From: Anaerolineae bacterium
GTDB lineage: Bacteria > Chloroflexota > Anaerolineae > Promineifilales > Promineifilaceae
DNA: 64,000 bases
Direction: 5' to 3'
Assembly: GCA_023382655.1 (NCBI GenBank)
Contig: JAHDWK010000001.1
Location: forward strand, 235,089-299,088
Made by a program: the position numbers and the translations under genes. Shown here in pieces: positions 33,925-42,409 of this stretch. Numbering within the stretch: the first letter of the stretch is position 1; the number at the start of each line of letters is the position of its first letter. The notes beneath the pieces are model-generated. The model made no database searches, was not told the DNA's origin, and was given only the letters and a program-made list of their open reading frames with translations.

Positions 33925-34626
33925 ATGACAAAAAAAGTTGCAATTATCACGGCCGCCGGGCGGGGCATGGGGGCAGCCTGTGCACGGGAACTGGTGGCAC
34001 AGGGATATCAGGTAGCGCTGATGTCGCCTTCTGGCAGTGCGGTGGCGCTGGCGCAGGAGTTGGGTGGTTGGGGGATGGCCGGGTCGGTGACGGAACCGGC
34101 CGATTTGCAGCAGTTGGTGGCGGGAGTGGTGGAGCGGTACGGCCGTGTAGACGCCATCCTCAACAATACCGGACACCCACCCAAAGGCGACCTGCTTGAC
34201 ATAAGCGACGAGGATTGGCACACCGGGCTGGACATGCTACTGCTCAATGTGGTGCGTATGGCCCGGCTGGTGACGCCCATCATGCAGCGGCAGGGCGGTG
34301 GGGCCATCGTCAATATCTCCACCTTTGCTGCCATTGAACCGTCGCTGGCTTTCCCCGTTTCCTCATCGCTGCGGGCAGCGTTAGGCAGCTTTGCCAAACT
34401 GTATGCCGACCGCTACGCGGCCGACGGCATTCGCATGAATAACCTGCTGCCCGGTTATATTGAAAGCTACCCCATTGGGGAAGAGACCCGGCAAACCATT
34501 CCCCTGCAGCGGGCCGGAACGGTGGCGGAAATTGCCCAAACCGCCGTCTTTTTGTTATCAGATGCCGCCGGATACATTACCGGGCAAAACATTCGAGTGG
34601 ATGGGGGGATCACACGGTCGGTGTGA
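33925..34626 (+). CDS. Short-chain dehydrogenase/reductase without the YxxxK pair
   Basis: A 233-residue Rossmann-fold SDR. The nucleotide-binding motif is 'VAIITAAGRGMGAACAREL' (TGxxxGxG variant TAAGRGMG), followed by 'ILNNTGHP' (NNAG variant) and 'GAIVNISTFAAIEP'. At the catalytic position the usual YxxxK reads 'FPVSSSLRAAL' from residue 143, so both Tyr and Lys are missing. This resembles the atypical BKR-like SDR subgroup that carries Ser/Arg there. The C-terminus 'FLLSDAAGYITGQNIRVDGG' is normal for the family. The reaction is thus uncertain; FabG-type reduction should not be assumed. Confidence 0.85.
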   Translation: MTKKVAIITAAGRGMGAACARELVAQGYQVALMSPSGSAVALAQELGGWGMAGSVTEPADLQQLVAGVVERYGRVDAILNNTGHPPKGDLLDISDEDWHTGLDMLLLNVVRMARLVTPIMQRQGGGAIVNISTFAAIEPSLAFPVSSSLRAALGSFAKLYADRYAADGIRMNNLLPGYIESYPIGEETRQTIPLQRAGTVAEIAQTAVFLLSDAAGYITGQNIRVDGGITRSV

Positions 34627-34634
34627 TGGAAGTA

Positions 34635-34685
34635 GGCTGGCCTGCCGGGTGATGGGCCGGACAGACCAGCCTGGACAGGCCAGCC
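34635..34685. terminator. Hairpin between convergent genes
   Basis: Perfect 10-bp arms GGCTGGCCTG (34635-34644) and CAGGCCAGCC (34676-34685) with a 31-base loop. There is no T run. It sits in the 74-bp gap between the SDR (+) and the HdeD-like gene (-). Confidence 0.5.
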
Positions 34686-34700
34686 ACAGGAGAGGCCGTC

Positions 34701-35249
34701 TTAAGCCGAACGCTGCCGAAAGGCTTGCACAATCATAATGACGCCGCCAATGAACGCCCAAAGCGCGGCTACCCAGATAAAGGTGAGTCCCATACCCGGC
34801 AGAGAATAATCACCGATCAAGATGAAGCCAAAGAGTAGGGCAATCACGCCCAGAATGCCCATGGCCCAACCTCCGCTGCGGAAGGCCATGATCAGGGCGA
34901 CAGCGCCCTGGATGACCCCCCAGATGCCCAGTACCAGGACAAATATCTTGGGCAGCGCCAACGCCGAAGCCACCGGATACATGAGAATGTAGCCACCGGC
35001 GAGGATGCTGATCACGCCCATGAACAATTTCCATGCCCAGGCCGTATGATCCTGGAACATATGCACCAGATCGAGAACGCCGCCGATGACCCAGTAAATA
35101 CCTAACAGCGTCACCAGTAACATCCAGGCATCTGCCCTGGTCTTGGCTGGCGACCAGAGAAAGACCGCGCCAATAACCAATAAGGCAATGCCCTGGATCA
35201 GTAAAAATCCCCAGGGACGTGTTTTTGTTTCCATTGCTGTTGCTGACAT
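34701..35249 (-). CDS. HdeD/DUF308-family membrane protein
   Basis: A 182-residue protein of six hydrophobic helices with the DUF308 repeat pattern: 'IQGIALLVIGAVFLWSP', 'LLGIYWVIGGVLDLVHMF', 'GVISILAGGYILMYPVASA' and 'VALIMAFRSGGWAMGILGVIALLFGFILI'. HdeD of E. coli contributes to acid resistance at high density; other members have no known role. AAGGAGGAAA before the ATG is a strong ribosome-binding site. A second small membrane-protein gene lies 93 bp upstream on the same strand and is probably co-transcribed. Confidence 0.92.
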   Translation of the reverse strand: MSATAMETKTRPWGFLLIQGIALLVIGAVFLWSPAKTRADAWMLLVTLLGIYWVIGGVLDLVHMFQDHTAWAWKLFMGVISILAGGYILMYPVASALALPKIFVLVLGIWGVIQGAVALIMAFRSGGWAMGILGVIALLFGFILIGDYSLPGMGLTFIWVAALWAFIGGVIMIVQAFRQRSA

Positions 35250-35342
35250 ATGAATTTCCTCCTTAACTTTTGGGTGAATAGATTTGATCTTGTCGAATGC
35301 AACCCCTCATTAGGGTTGATGGTTCACGAGTGATAGTTTTCG

Positions 35343-35672
35343 TTAGCCGCCTTGAGGGGTTGAGCCGGGAAAGCTGGCCGGCAGGCGATCCCGATTGCTA
35401 TAACCGGCGCCACCCAGGCTGGCGAGATCCATCACTGCCGCCAATACCAGCCATAACCAGTCCAACCCTTGCAAGCCGCCAACGGCCGATGATTGCAGCA
35501 ATACATACATCAGCGTGGTCAGCGGCAAAAAGAAGAAGCCCAGGCAGGGCACCAGGATCGTGCTGAACATGGCGTCCATCGTCACTGGGCGCGCCAACCA
35601 GAACATGAGGAGTAATAACCGCGAAAAACTGGCGATCACGCCCGTCAAACAACCTGCATTATTTTGTCTCAT
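35343..35672 (-). CDS. Small three-helix membrane protein of unknown function
   Basis: A 109-residue membrane protein starting at ATG 35672 after AGGAGGGAA. Segments: 'LLLLMFWLARP' with a conserved-looking 'WLARPVTMDAMF', then 'PCLGFFFLPLTTLMYVLL' and 'GLDWLWLVLAAVMDLASLGG'. Pro/Arg and 'LPLTTL' residues in helices suggest a defined family seen in many environmental genomes, but I cannot name it. Transcribed with the HdeD-like gene. Function unknown. Confidence 0.7.
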   Translation of the reverse strand: MRQNNAGCLTGVIASFSRLLLLMFWLARPVTMDAMFSTILVPCLGFFFLPLTTLMYVLLQSSAVGGLQGLDWLWLVLAAVMDLASLGGAGYSNRDRLPASFPGSTPQGG

Positions 35673-35689
35673 CTCGATTCCCTCCTACG

Positions 35690-35780
35690 TAAATCGGGCA
35701 TCCTTGCCCGATGAACGCCCGGACAGGGATGTCCGGGCTACGATTTTCATTCATCACTTCACTGCGTTCAGTGCAAGCTA
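35690..35780. repeat. Cluster of short inverted repeats
   Basis: Several small stem-loops lie side by side: TCGGGCA/TGCCCGA, then GCCCGGACA/TGTCCGGGC (about 35716-35739), then CACTGCG/CAGTG. The last is part of a 'CACTGCGTTCAGTGCAAGC' word often seen as intergenic repeat DNA in environmental genomes. The 248-bp gap 35673-35920 holds nothing else I recognise. Confidence 0.6.
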
Positions 35781-35920
35781 TGGTGGGCTGCTGCCCATGA
35801 AGCTTCCTTCGATTACGCCAGCGTAAATGGTACAAGACTGAAACATCTGACAACAGCGCCAAAAAGGTGCAAAAAGGGTGTGATCTGCTTTTAATTGCCG
35901 GTGGGCATGTCTCAGGCCAG

Positions 35921-36217
35921 TCAGGTGGTTACGGCTAAACCCGCGTCCGTCATGGCTGAAGTGATGATTTCTTCGTTGACCCCTTGCCGGCGCAGGCTTT
36001 CTATAAAATCGGCCACTTCCAGGTTGTTCTCAAACCGTTCCAGGTCAACCCGCAGCCCCTGACCAATATAAGTACGAATCAGGGGTTGATAGCCAGAAAA
36101 GCCCATTAGGGGGGCAATGCGTTTCAAATCTTCAACTACATCTTCTGGTATCCTCATGCTAATGGTCACCATGGGCCGATCTTTGCGCAGTCGTTGTTGC
36201 AATTTATCCATTTTCAT
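35921..36217 (-). CDS. Ribbon-helix-helix antitoxin (BrnA-like partner)
   Basis: A 98-residue protein with a ribbon-helix-helix-like segment 'MVTISMRIPEDVVEDLKRIAPLMGF' followed by 'YQPLIRTYIGQGLRVDLERFE'. The last 35 residues form a helical tail that could cover the toxin. It overlaps the upstream BrnT-like gene by 14 bp, so translation is coupled. In BrnTA systems the RHH antitoxin BrnA represses the operon and neutralises BrnT. This one is somewhat diverged from classical BrnA, and the toxin-first order fits BrnTA. Role inferred from pairing. Confidence 0.85.
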   Translation of the reverse strand: MKMDKLQQRLRKDRPMVTISMRIPEDVVEDLKRIAPLMGFSGYQPLIRTYIGQGLRVDLERFENNLEVADFIESLRRQGVNEEIITSAMTDAGLAVTT

Positions 36218-36506
36218 AACGTTTTCTTTCTACACTGGTCGAATATCTTGCCGAGACGAGGCGTATCCTGTCTTCACGCATGACATAAACGACATAAAGC
36301 AATCGCCAATCAACTGTTATGCCGACAACTTTTTCTCGCAATTCCCCGTCCACATATTCCTCTTCGTCATCCATAACGAGGAGAAATGGATCAAAGAAAA
36401 CTTCGCAAGCTAACTCAAAAGAGATGCCATGTTTATCCAGGTTGGATGCGGCCTTATGGCTGTCCCACTCAAAGAGGATATCTTGCAAAGTGTAGGTGGT
36501 GTGCAT
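36204..36506 (-). CDS. BrnT-family ribonuclease toxin
   Basis: A 100-residue RelE-fold toxin of the BrnT family. Signature residues: 'ILFEWDSHKAASNLDKHGISFELA', 'VFFDPF', 'GELREKVVGIT', then 'VVYVMREDRIRLVSARYSTSVERKRYE'. The family cleaves RNA and halts growth until BrnA blocks it. The gene precedes its antitoxin with a 14-bp overlap. It lies in a 3-kb stretch free of the ACGGCCGT octamer together with the HdeD-like genes, which is compatible with mobility. Confidence 0.92.
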   Translation of the reverse strand: MHTTYTLQDILFEWDSHKAASNLDKHGISFELACEVFFDPFLLVMDDEEEYVDGELREKVVGITVDWRLLYVVYVMREDRIRLVSARYSTSVERKRYENG

Positions 36507-36597
36507 TGAGGAAAAGTATATTCTGGCGCATATACAGCGTCAATACGTTTCTGTCTACGAATTCCATTCGGTAAGCATAAAAGAAAACGAGAATCTT

Positions 36598-38063
36598 TTA
36601 CGGACGAACGACAATTGACAAATAAACATCATTGCCGGTAAAGGCCACAATCTCTAAAAACTCGCGGCGGTAAACGTCCCCCAAAAGAATCTCTCCTCTG
36701 ATAACTGCGTAACCTTCGTAGTCCACGTTGGCAAATAATTGAAGATTCTGCGTAGACCCAGGAGCAACGTTTATCGGTAAGGCTGTAGACCATAATTCTA
36801 CGCCATGGGGCGTACCGATAGTTGCTGTAAAGACGCCTTGAGCAACGACGCTGTTCGTTACGTTGGTTAGAGTAACAGGAATTGTAGTTGTTGCCTTGCT
36901 TTCCCACGAAGGCGGGATATGCGCCTGCACGTCTAGTGGCCACGCTGCCTGCACCGTTTCTGCGCTAGTGGTATAGGTATCTCCCTGACCGGTGTCCGGG
37001 TCTTGGAAAGCTAATTCTGCACCCGGCATGGTAATGGTTGTGCCAGGATTAGCTTGCCAATCCAGCAGTGCCCGAATTTCCAGACCGGCCCCAGGAGAGA
37101 TAACGGCCGTCCAAACCAGTTCATCGCCCACAATACTCCCGCCGCCTGCATCTACCAGCGTAAATGCGGCCGGTATGGTTTGCGTGATGGCTGCTTCCAC
37201 TGTCAGCGTAAAGGGATTCACTACCCCAATCACCACCTGATAATCTGTAGAATCGGGTAGGTTAACAACGACCGAAGAAAGGGGATAGGGCAAAGTGGGG
37301 GCATCGCCCGCTTCAACAGCCGAATAACCGGCAGGTGGTCTGGCGATGGAACCGGTCAGCGTTTCGATACGAGTGGGAGTCCAGTTCGTTTGCAGATTGG
37401 CTACCGGGTAAATCCCTGTCTCGGTTGCGCCCAGAACCAACAAATCTACCGGGCTATTTGTGTCCGGGCTGAGGCCGTTGTCTTCCATTTTGAAGGGAAT
37501 AACGGCCGTGTCTTGTTCCCCATTTACCAGATCCAATGCCTCTCCTTCTGGTAAAAACCGTTCTGACCCAACCCAAAAGCCGGTATGGGTATAAGATGCC
37601 GAAGTCAGAAAAGCGGTGTCAAATTCGCTGCTGTTGCTGATGCCTAGCTCAACGTGGGAGCTTTCCTCAGCGCACCAGAAATGCGGCCAGAGACGATAAT
37701 GCCCCAGGCTGTACATGTCAATGTCATTTACGCTACCTTCCGCAATTTGCGGCGGATCACTGGCGCGGATCAGATTGAACGCACCCACTGTATTCAGGGC
37801 AATCTGCGAATAGGTAGCCGAGGTACGGCCGTTCAGGAAGCGCAACGACTGGTCTAACATTTTCTGACCGTGGGCCAGGGCGCGTGTATCTTGTACGGCA
37901 TAGTAGATTGTTTCGACGGCCGTAGATCCTGCCGAAGCCACGTAAAACCCAGGCCCATCCCAGGCCAGCGTGGCCCCGCCAACCACTGCCCACCGGAGCA
38001 ATAAAGGCCCCCAAAATTATGTAGTGAGGAGAGCAGAACGAAGGGGGTGTTCCTCGTTCGCAT
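36598..38063 (-). pseudogene. Frameshifted or 5'-truncated secreted protein with DUF11-like domain
   Basis: The main frame (36598-38001, 467 codons) begins only at a TTG right after an in-frame stop and has no signal peptide. Inserting one base in the C5A4 tract at 38008-38016 joins it to an upstream frame starting at ATG 38063 ('MRTRNTPFVLLSSLHNF'), giving about 488 residues. The body holds a DUF11-type domain ('ITQTIPAAFTLVDAGGGSIVG', 'WTAVISPGAGLEIRALL') and a CARDB/NPCBM-like domain ('PVTLTNVTNSVVAQGVFTA'). It is therefore either a broken gene, a homopolymer sequencing error or a phase-variable gene. Four octamers lie within. It was likely exported. Confidence 0.6.
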
Positions 38064-38118
38064 GTGGGTATGCAAACTCTTTGTTGTGCGACAAAGTTGA
38101 TTGCGCCAGCAGAGCTTT

Positions 38119-39264
38119 TTACCGGCCTAGAATTTCTTTCAAGGCAGCGAGCAGCAGGGTGATGTTTTCGGGGCGGCTGTTGTGGCCCATGAGGCCGATG
38201 CGCCATACTTTGCCGGCCAACGGGCCGAAGCCGCCGGCAATTTCAATGTTGTAGTCGTTGAGCAGACGCACGGCCGTGTCCCGTGCCTCTATCCCCGCCG
38301 GCACCCGCACGGTGGTTAGCGCCGGAATGCGGTGCGCCGGGTCGTTCACGTGGCAGGCCAGGTCTAATTCAGTCAACCCGTCCCATAACCGCTCGGCATT
38401 GGCCTGGTGGCGCGCCCACCGTTCGGCCAGCCCTTCTTCCACCACCAGCCGCAGACCTTCGCGCACGGCGTACATGGCGTTGATGGGGGCGGTGTGGTGA
38501 TAACTGCGCGTCTTACCGTCCCAATACTGGCTGAGGATGGACATATCCAGATACCAGTTGGCGACTTTCGTGCGACGGCCGTGCAGCTTTGCCAGCGCCC
38601 GTTCCCCCAATGTAAACGGGGACGCGCCGGGTGGACAGCTTAGCCCTTTTTGCGAACAGGAATAAGCAGCATCCACGCCCCATTCATCCAGAAAGATGGG
38701 TGTGGTACCCAAACTGGTGACGGTATCAATGAGCAGCAGGCAGTTGTGGGCACGGCACAGGTCGCCCACACCGTCCATAGGCTGTAAGGCGCCGGTAGAG
38801 GTTTCGGCATGGACTAACCCTAGTAGCGTCGGGCGGTGTGTTTCCACACCGGCCCGAATTTCATCCAGCGTGAAGACTTCGCCCCAGGGTTTATCCATCC
38901 GGCGCACGTCGGCGCCGTAGCGCGAGGCCATCTCCACCAGCCGCTCGCCAAAGTAGCCGATGACGCCAATGAGAACGACATCATCCGGCTCTACCAGGTT
39001 GGCGATGGCCGCTTCCATGGCGGCGCTGCCAGTGCCGCTGACAGGTAAGGTGAAGGGGTTATCTGTCTGCCAGGCGTAACGCAGCATCTCCTGAATGTCG
39101 TTCATCACCTGGATAAAAGCGGGGTCTAAATGGCCGACCGGAGGCATGGCGATGGCCTGCAAGACGCGCGGATGGGCGTTGGAGGGGCCAGGGCCAAGCA
39201 GCAAACGCGGCGGCATATCCAGTTGGGGAGCATAAAAACGATGGGTTTCGTTAATTGTGAACAT
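38119..39264 (-). CDS. Alanine-glyoxylate/serine-pyruvate aminotransferase family protein
   Basis: A 381-residue PLP-dependent class V aminotransferase of the SPT/AGXT type, which moves amino groups from serine or alanine to glyoxylate or pyruvate. Motifs: 'LLLGPGPSNAHPRVLQAIA' at the N-terminus, 'VSGTGSAAMEAAIANLVEP', 'LVHAETSTGALQPM', 'LLIDTVTSLGTTPIF' (Asp for the PLP ring) and the Schiff-base Lys in 'YSCSQKGLSCPPGASP' near residue 199. AGGAG stands 8 bp before the ATG. Roles in photorespiration-like glyoxylate recycling or the serine cycle are known for the family; here the pathway is not evident. Confidence 0.93.
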   Translation of the reverse strand: MFTINETHRFYAPQLDMPPRLLLGPGPSNAHPRVLQAIAMPPVGHLDPAFIQVMNDIQEMLRYAWQTDNPFTLPVSGTGSAAMEAAIANLVEPDDVVLIGVIGYFGERLVEMASRYGADVRRMDKPWGEVFTLDEIRAGVETHRPTLLGLVHAETSTGALQPMDGVGDLCRAHNCLLLIDTVTSLGTTPIFLDEWGVDAAYSCSQKGLSCPPGASPFTLGERALAKLHGRRTKVANWYLDMSILSQYWDGKTRSYHHTAPINAMYAVREGLRLVVEEGLAERWARHQANAERLWDGLTELDLACHVNDPAHRIPALTTVRVPAGIEARDTAVRLLNDYNIEIAGGFGPLAGKVWRIGLMGHNSRPENITLLLAALKEILGR

Positions 39265-39340
39265 ATTTTTCTCCTGGAATAATTTTTACCAAAGATGCAA
39301 AGAGGTAAAAGATTTAAAGGGAAGAAGATGAAGAAAAGCG

Positions 39341-40054
39341 CTACGGGTCTGCGGGTTTTTGGCCGGTGTGGATGGCGATGGCGCCAAACATGAATAACCG
39401 GTATTGCACGGCCGTCAGCCCAATCTGGCGCATGGTTTCAGCCAGATGTTCCGGGGTTTGGAACTGTTGGGTACTGTCGGGCAGGTAGCGGTAGGCGTCC
39501 GCTTCGCCGGTGATCAGCCTGCCCAGGGTGGGAATGACGTGGTTGAGATGGATTTTGATGAACGGCCGTAATAGATTCTTCTTGGGTGGGCTGGATTCCA
39601 GCACAACAACGCGGCCACCTGGTTTGGTCACGCGCATTTGCTCGCGGAAAGCGCCGGGCACGTCAATGACGTTGCGCATGAGAAAACCGGAGGTGACGGC
39701 ATCAAAGGTATCATCGGGAAAGGGCAGGCGCAGCGTATCGGCGGCTGTCCACAAAATGGCGGCGCGGGCGGGCAGCCGTTTGCCGGCCTGCATCATTTCA
39801 ATGGTAAAGTCACCGCCGACGGCCGTGAGTCCCGGCGTTTGTTGTAGCCCTTCCAGCGCAATATCCCCTGTACCGGTGGCAATGTCCAGGAGACGGCCGT
39901 TGGCCGGTAAATGTGCCTGCTGGATCACATAGCGCCGCCATTTCATATCCTGTCCAAAGGTCATCAACCGATTCATGCGGTCATACCGCCCGGCGATGCG
40001 GGCAAACATATCTTGTACATATTCGGCGCGTTCCTGTCCTTCCAAATGAGCCAT
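39341..40054 (-). CDS. menG: Demethylmenaquinone methyltransferase (MenG/UbiE)
   Basis: A 237-residue SAM-dependent C-methyltransferase that makes menaquinone from demethylmenaquinone (or acts in ubiquinone synthesis). UbiE signature blocks: 'YVQDMFARIAGRYDRMNRLMTFG' at the N-terminus, the SAM loop 'LLDIATGTGDIALEGLQ', 'LPFPDDTFDAVTSGFLMRNV' and 'MRVTKPGGRVVVLESSPPKKN', ending 'YRLFMFGAIAIHTGQKP'. All are typical and the length is standard. Chloroflexota use menaquinone, so MenG is the better symbol. It stands alone, 76 bp upstream of the aminotransferase gene on the same strand; the cytochrome at 7403 would be one user of the quinone pool. Confidence 0.93.
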   Translation of the reverse strand: MAHLEGQERAEYVQDMFARIAGRYDRMNRLMTFGQDMKWRRYVIQQAHLPANGRLLDIATGTGDIALEGLQQTPGLTAVGGDFTIEMMQAGKRLPARAAILWTAADTLRLPFPDDTFDAVTSGFLMRNVIDVPGAFREQMRVTKPGGRVVVLESSPPKKNLLRPFIKIHLNHVIPTLGRLITGEADAYRYLPDSTQQFQTPEHLAETMRQIGLTAVQYRLFMFGAIAIHTGQKPADP

Positions 40055-40130
40055 AGTACCCCACTGATAAGCTGTTTTTGTGATTCTATTTTAACACCGT
40101 CGTCTGATTTGTAGATAAACCGTAAAAAAT

Positions 40131-40160
40131 GGGAGGCACGGCCGTGCCTGTTTCCCTCCC
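40131..40160. terminator. Hairpin built around an ACGGCCGT octamer
   Basis: GGGAGG at 40131-40136 can pair with CCTCCC at 40155-40160, and between them the perfect palindrome GGCACGGCCGTGCC (40135-40148) offers an alternative stem. It lies in the promoter-side gap between divergent menG and the TPR gene, so it may be an operator rather than a terminator. Confidence 0.4.
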
Positions 40161-40211
40161 TTCACGAATCCTTTATTGAGAAAAACTTCACTCCTGTGTA
40201 TCATACGCAGC

Positions 40212-41525
40212 ATGTCAGATACCGTCACCTCTGGTCAACTCAGCCTCGCTGGCGTTTCCGCCGCCGCCACCAAGGCATTCCGCGAGGGTCGTTTGGCCGC
40301 TCGCGAGCAGCAGTACGACAAAGCCGTGCGTTATTACAGTGATGCCCTGGCCTTTGAACGCGCCCCCGATATGTTCCGCGCGCGCCTGTTTGAATATCGC
40401 GGGCAATGTTACTGGCTGCTAGGCGAATTTGAAGAGGCAGAAAAAGATTATAACGAATCATTGGCCATCAGCGATACACAAGATCAAACCGCCCGTGCCC
40501 GGGTGCGCCTGGGTGAACTCGCTGACTTTCGCGGCCAATATGATGAGGCCGAAAAATTATATCAACAGGCATTACAAGAAGGGCTTGTCTCCCAAAACTT
40601 GTTAGTCATTGGTCGGGCGCGGCGGGGATTGGGCGTTTTGTACCGGCGTCAGGGGAATACAGACGCCGCCATCAACCACCTCATCCAATCATTGGCGGCA
40701 TTTCGCCAGGCCGGCGAAACCCGTGAGCAAGGCCGTGTTCTTACCAGCCTCGGCCGTACCCGTCAGGCACGGGGCGAATATCAACATGCCCTGGCCGCAC
40801 ACCATGAAGCACACAAAATTCTGGAATCGGTGAATGACCGCTGGCGGGTGGTGCAGGCCTTAAATGACATTGGCGAGTGCCATCAGGCACTTTACGATAT
40901 TGATAATGCGCTCTCTTACCACCAACGCGCTTTGCAGCAAGCAACCGAGACAAAAGCGGAGTTGTTGTTGCCGGAAATCAAACGTAATCTCGGCGTTGAT
41001 CTGGTGGAAATGGGGCAATATGAACAAGGATTGGTTTATTTACAGGCGGCTCTGGAGGGGGCGCGTGAAGTAGGCAATCTGGAACATGAGGCTCTGGCGT
41101 TATACAACCTGGCGCGCGCCTATTTACGTTATGAAGATTTCTCTCTGGCGGCGCAGGCGGTAGCGGCGTTGGCGCATATTGCGGAGACGCTCAACGCGGA
41201 CCGTTACCGTGCCCTGGCCTCATTTGTACGTGGCGAGCTGCTTTTTTACCAGGGAGAGCGGGTGGCGGCTCTGGCGGAACTGAACAATGCGATGTTGGCC
41301 GCCCAAACCTCTGTGGATCGGGGAACATTGTGGAAATTACACGCTACTATGAGCCATGTGGCGGATAATGAGAATATTGCGGCCGTCCATCTCACCATTG
41401 CTGCCGATTTTATACGGCAAACGGCCGAACCCTTGCAAGACCCGCACTTGAAATCTTGTTTTGTTTATGCCCCGCCGGTATTGGCTGTGTTGCAGGCAGC
41501 CAATATCAACCCCGAAAAGTTGTAA
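40212..41525 (+). CDS. Tetratricopeptide-repeat protein
   Basis: A 437-residue protein made of about ten TPR units, for example 'EEAEKDYNESLAISDTQDQTARARVRLGEL', 'GQYDEAEKLYQQALQEG', 'GVLYRRQGNTDAAINHLIQSL' and 'LGRTRQARGEYQHALAAHHEA'. There is no signal peptide or DNA-binding domain, so it is probably a cytoplasmic scaffold. ATG 40212 is preferred over the in-frame 40176, because 'MSDTVTSGQLSL' opens the soluble domain. The metallopeptidase-like gene starts about 10 bp after its end, which suggests a two-gene unit. Partner unknown. Confidence 0.87.
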   Translation: MSDTVTSGQLSLAGVSAAATKAFREGRLAAREQQYDKAVRYYSDALAFERAPDMFRARLFEYRGQCYWLLGEFEEAEKDYNESLAISDTQDQTARARVRLGELADFRGQYDEAEKLYQQALQEGLVSQNLLVIGRARRGLGVLYRRQGNTDAAINHLIQSLAAFRQAGETREQGRVLTSLGRTRQARGEYQHALAAHHEAHKILESVNDRWRVVQALNDIGECHQALYDIDNALSYHQRALQQATETKAELLLPEIKRNLGVDLVEMGQYEQGLVYLQAALEGAREVGNLEHEALALYNLARAYLRYEDFSLAAQAVAALAHIAETLNADRYRALASFVRGELLFYQGERVAALAELNNAMLAAQTSVDRGTLWKLHATMSHVADNENIAAVHLTIAADFIRQTAEPLQDPHLKSCFVYAPPVLAVLQAANINPEKL

Positions 41526-41535
41526 CATTCTCGTT

Positions 41536-42249
41536 GTGTTTCATTCCGCCTTTCTCACCTGGTGCCGCGAGCGCGCTGTAAGCCTTTGGTTATGGCCGTT
41601 GAATCTCATCCATGATTTTCCGGCACGAAGCCGTCGGTTGGGGCAAACCTGTCATACGGCCGTCACCCACAAACCTCCTCTGGTCAAAACGATACACTTG
41701 TTGGTTGTCCAGCTTTTTGATCTGTTTGGTAGCCCAGAACTGGCGCAAATTTTTCTCCGTTTGCTGGCCCACACGACTCCATTGACGGCGGCGGAGACGG
41801 CCGTCATCAGGGACATCATCGGCCTACAGATGCGTTTTACGGATGTGCGGCTGGCAGAGGGGGGCCTCGCCAAATGGATATTTCGGTTTAATGGTAATCT
41901 GGCCTTTACCGCCTGGCATACTATCTTTTTGCCCCAAACACCCGCCCGGTCTCGCCAAAATACGGCCTTATTGGTGCATGAAATGACGCATGTATATCAA
42001 TATGAACAGGTGGGCACCCGTTACATGACAGAAGCAATTTATATGTTGATTACGACTCGACGGAACTGTTACCAGTATGGTGGCTCAGCTGGTTTGGCGC
42101 GGGCGCATACTCAGCAAATAGCACTTGCCGATTTCAACCGGGAACAGCAAGCCCAAATTGCCCAGGATTACTTCTGTTTGCACATTGCCGGAGAGGATGT
42201 AACGCCCTATTTGCCGTATATGGATGGGTTGCAACACGGCCGTATATGA
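41536..42249 (+). CDS. Putative DUF4157-like zinc metallopeptidase domain protein
   Basis: A 237-residue protein with a zincin-type motif 'NTALLVHEMTHVYQYEQVGTRYM', in which HExxH is His148-Glu-Met-Thr-His152. Such motifs occur in DUF4157-like domains that accompany polymorphic toxins and Rhs proteins. The stretch before it ('IIGLQMRFTDVRLAEGG', 'AFTAWHTIFLPQTP') matches the domain layout, and the end 'YFCLHIAGEDVTPYLPYMDG' is compact. The start is uncertain: GTG 41536 is the first start after the TPR stop, and the frame stays open upstream into the TPR gene. No signal peptide is seen. It is probably co-expressed with the TPR protein; substrate unknown. Confidence 0.6.
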   Translation: MFHSAFLTWCRERAVSLWLWPLNLIHDFPARSRRLGQTCHTAVTHKPPLVKTIHLLVVQLFDLFGSPELAQIFLRLLAHTTPLTAAETAVIRDIIGLQMRFTDVRLAEGGLAKWIFRFNGNLAFTAWHTIFLPQTPARSRQNTALLVHEMTHVYQYEQVGTRYMTEAIYMLITTRRNCYQYGGSAGLARAHTQQIALADFNREQQAQIAQDYFCLHIAGEDVTPYLPYMDGLQHGRI

Positions 42250-42328
42250 TCGTGGTAGTTTAGGTTGTCAATCTGCTGGCCGTAATCAGCCGGATGTGAC
42301 ACTGTAATGTAGCTGTTATGCCACTACG

Positions 42329-42356
42329 TTGACACTAACACGCACACGGGTATAAT
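42329..42356 (+). promoter_or_regulatory. Consensus sigma-70 promoter of the peptide ABC operon
   Basis: Perfect TTGACA (42329-42334), 16-bp spacer, perfect TATAAT (42351-42356). It is the strongest promoter match seen in the window and lies 293 bp before the binding-protein start. Confidence 0.85.
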
Positions 42357-42358
42357 AG

Positions 42359-42408
42359 AACCATTCCCTGCAACTGTTGATCCCCCTCAAATCAACAGGA
42401 GAATGGTT
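42359..42408 (+). promoter_or_regulatory. Leader stem-loop 1
   Basis: Arms AACCATTC and GAATGGTT with an inner pair TGTTGAT/ATCAACA, forming a long interrupted hairpin right at the predicted transcription start. The ribosome-binding site AGGAG (42397-42401) of the small ORF lies in the 3' arm between the two paired blocks, so folding could limit its translation. Confidence 0.65.
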
Positions 42409-42409
42409 A

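Noticed and set aside
35659-35862. 67-codon minus-strand frame upstream of the small membrane protein
   Set aside because: It is read from a cluster of inverted repeats and contains the spurious 'ACTERSEV' peptide.
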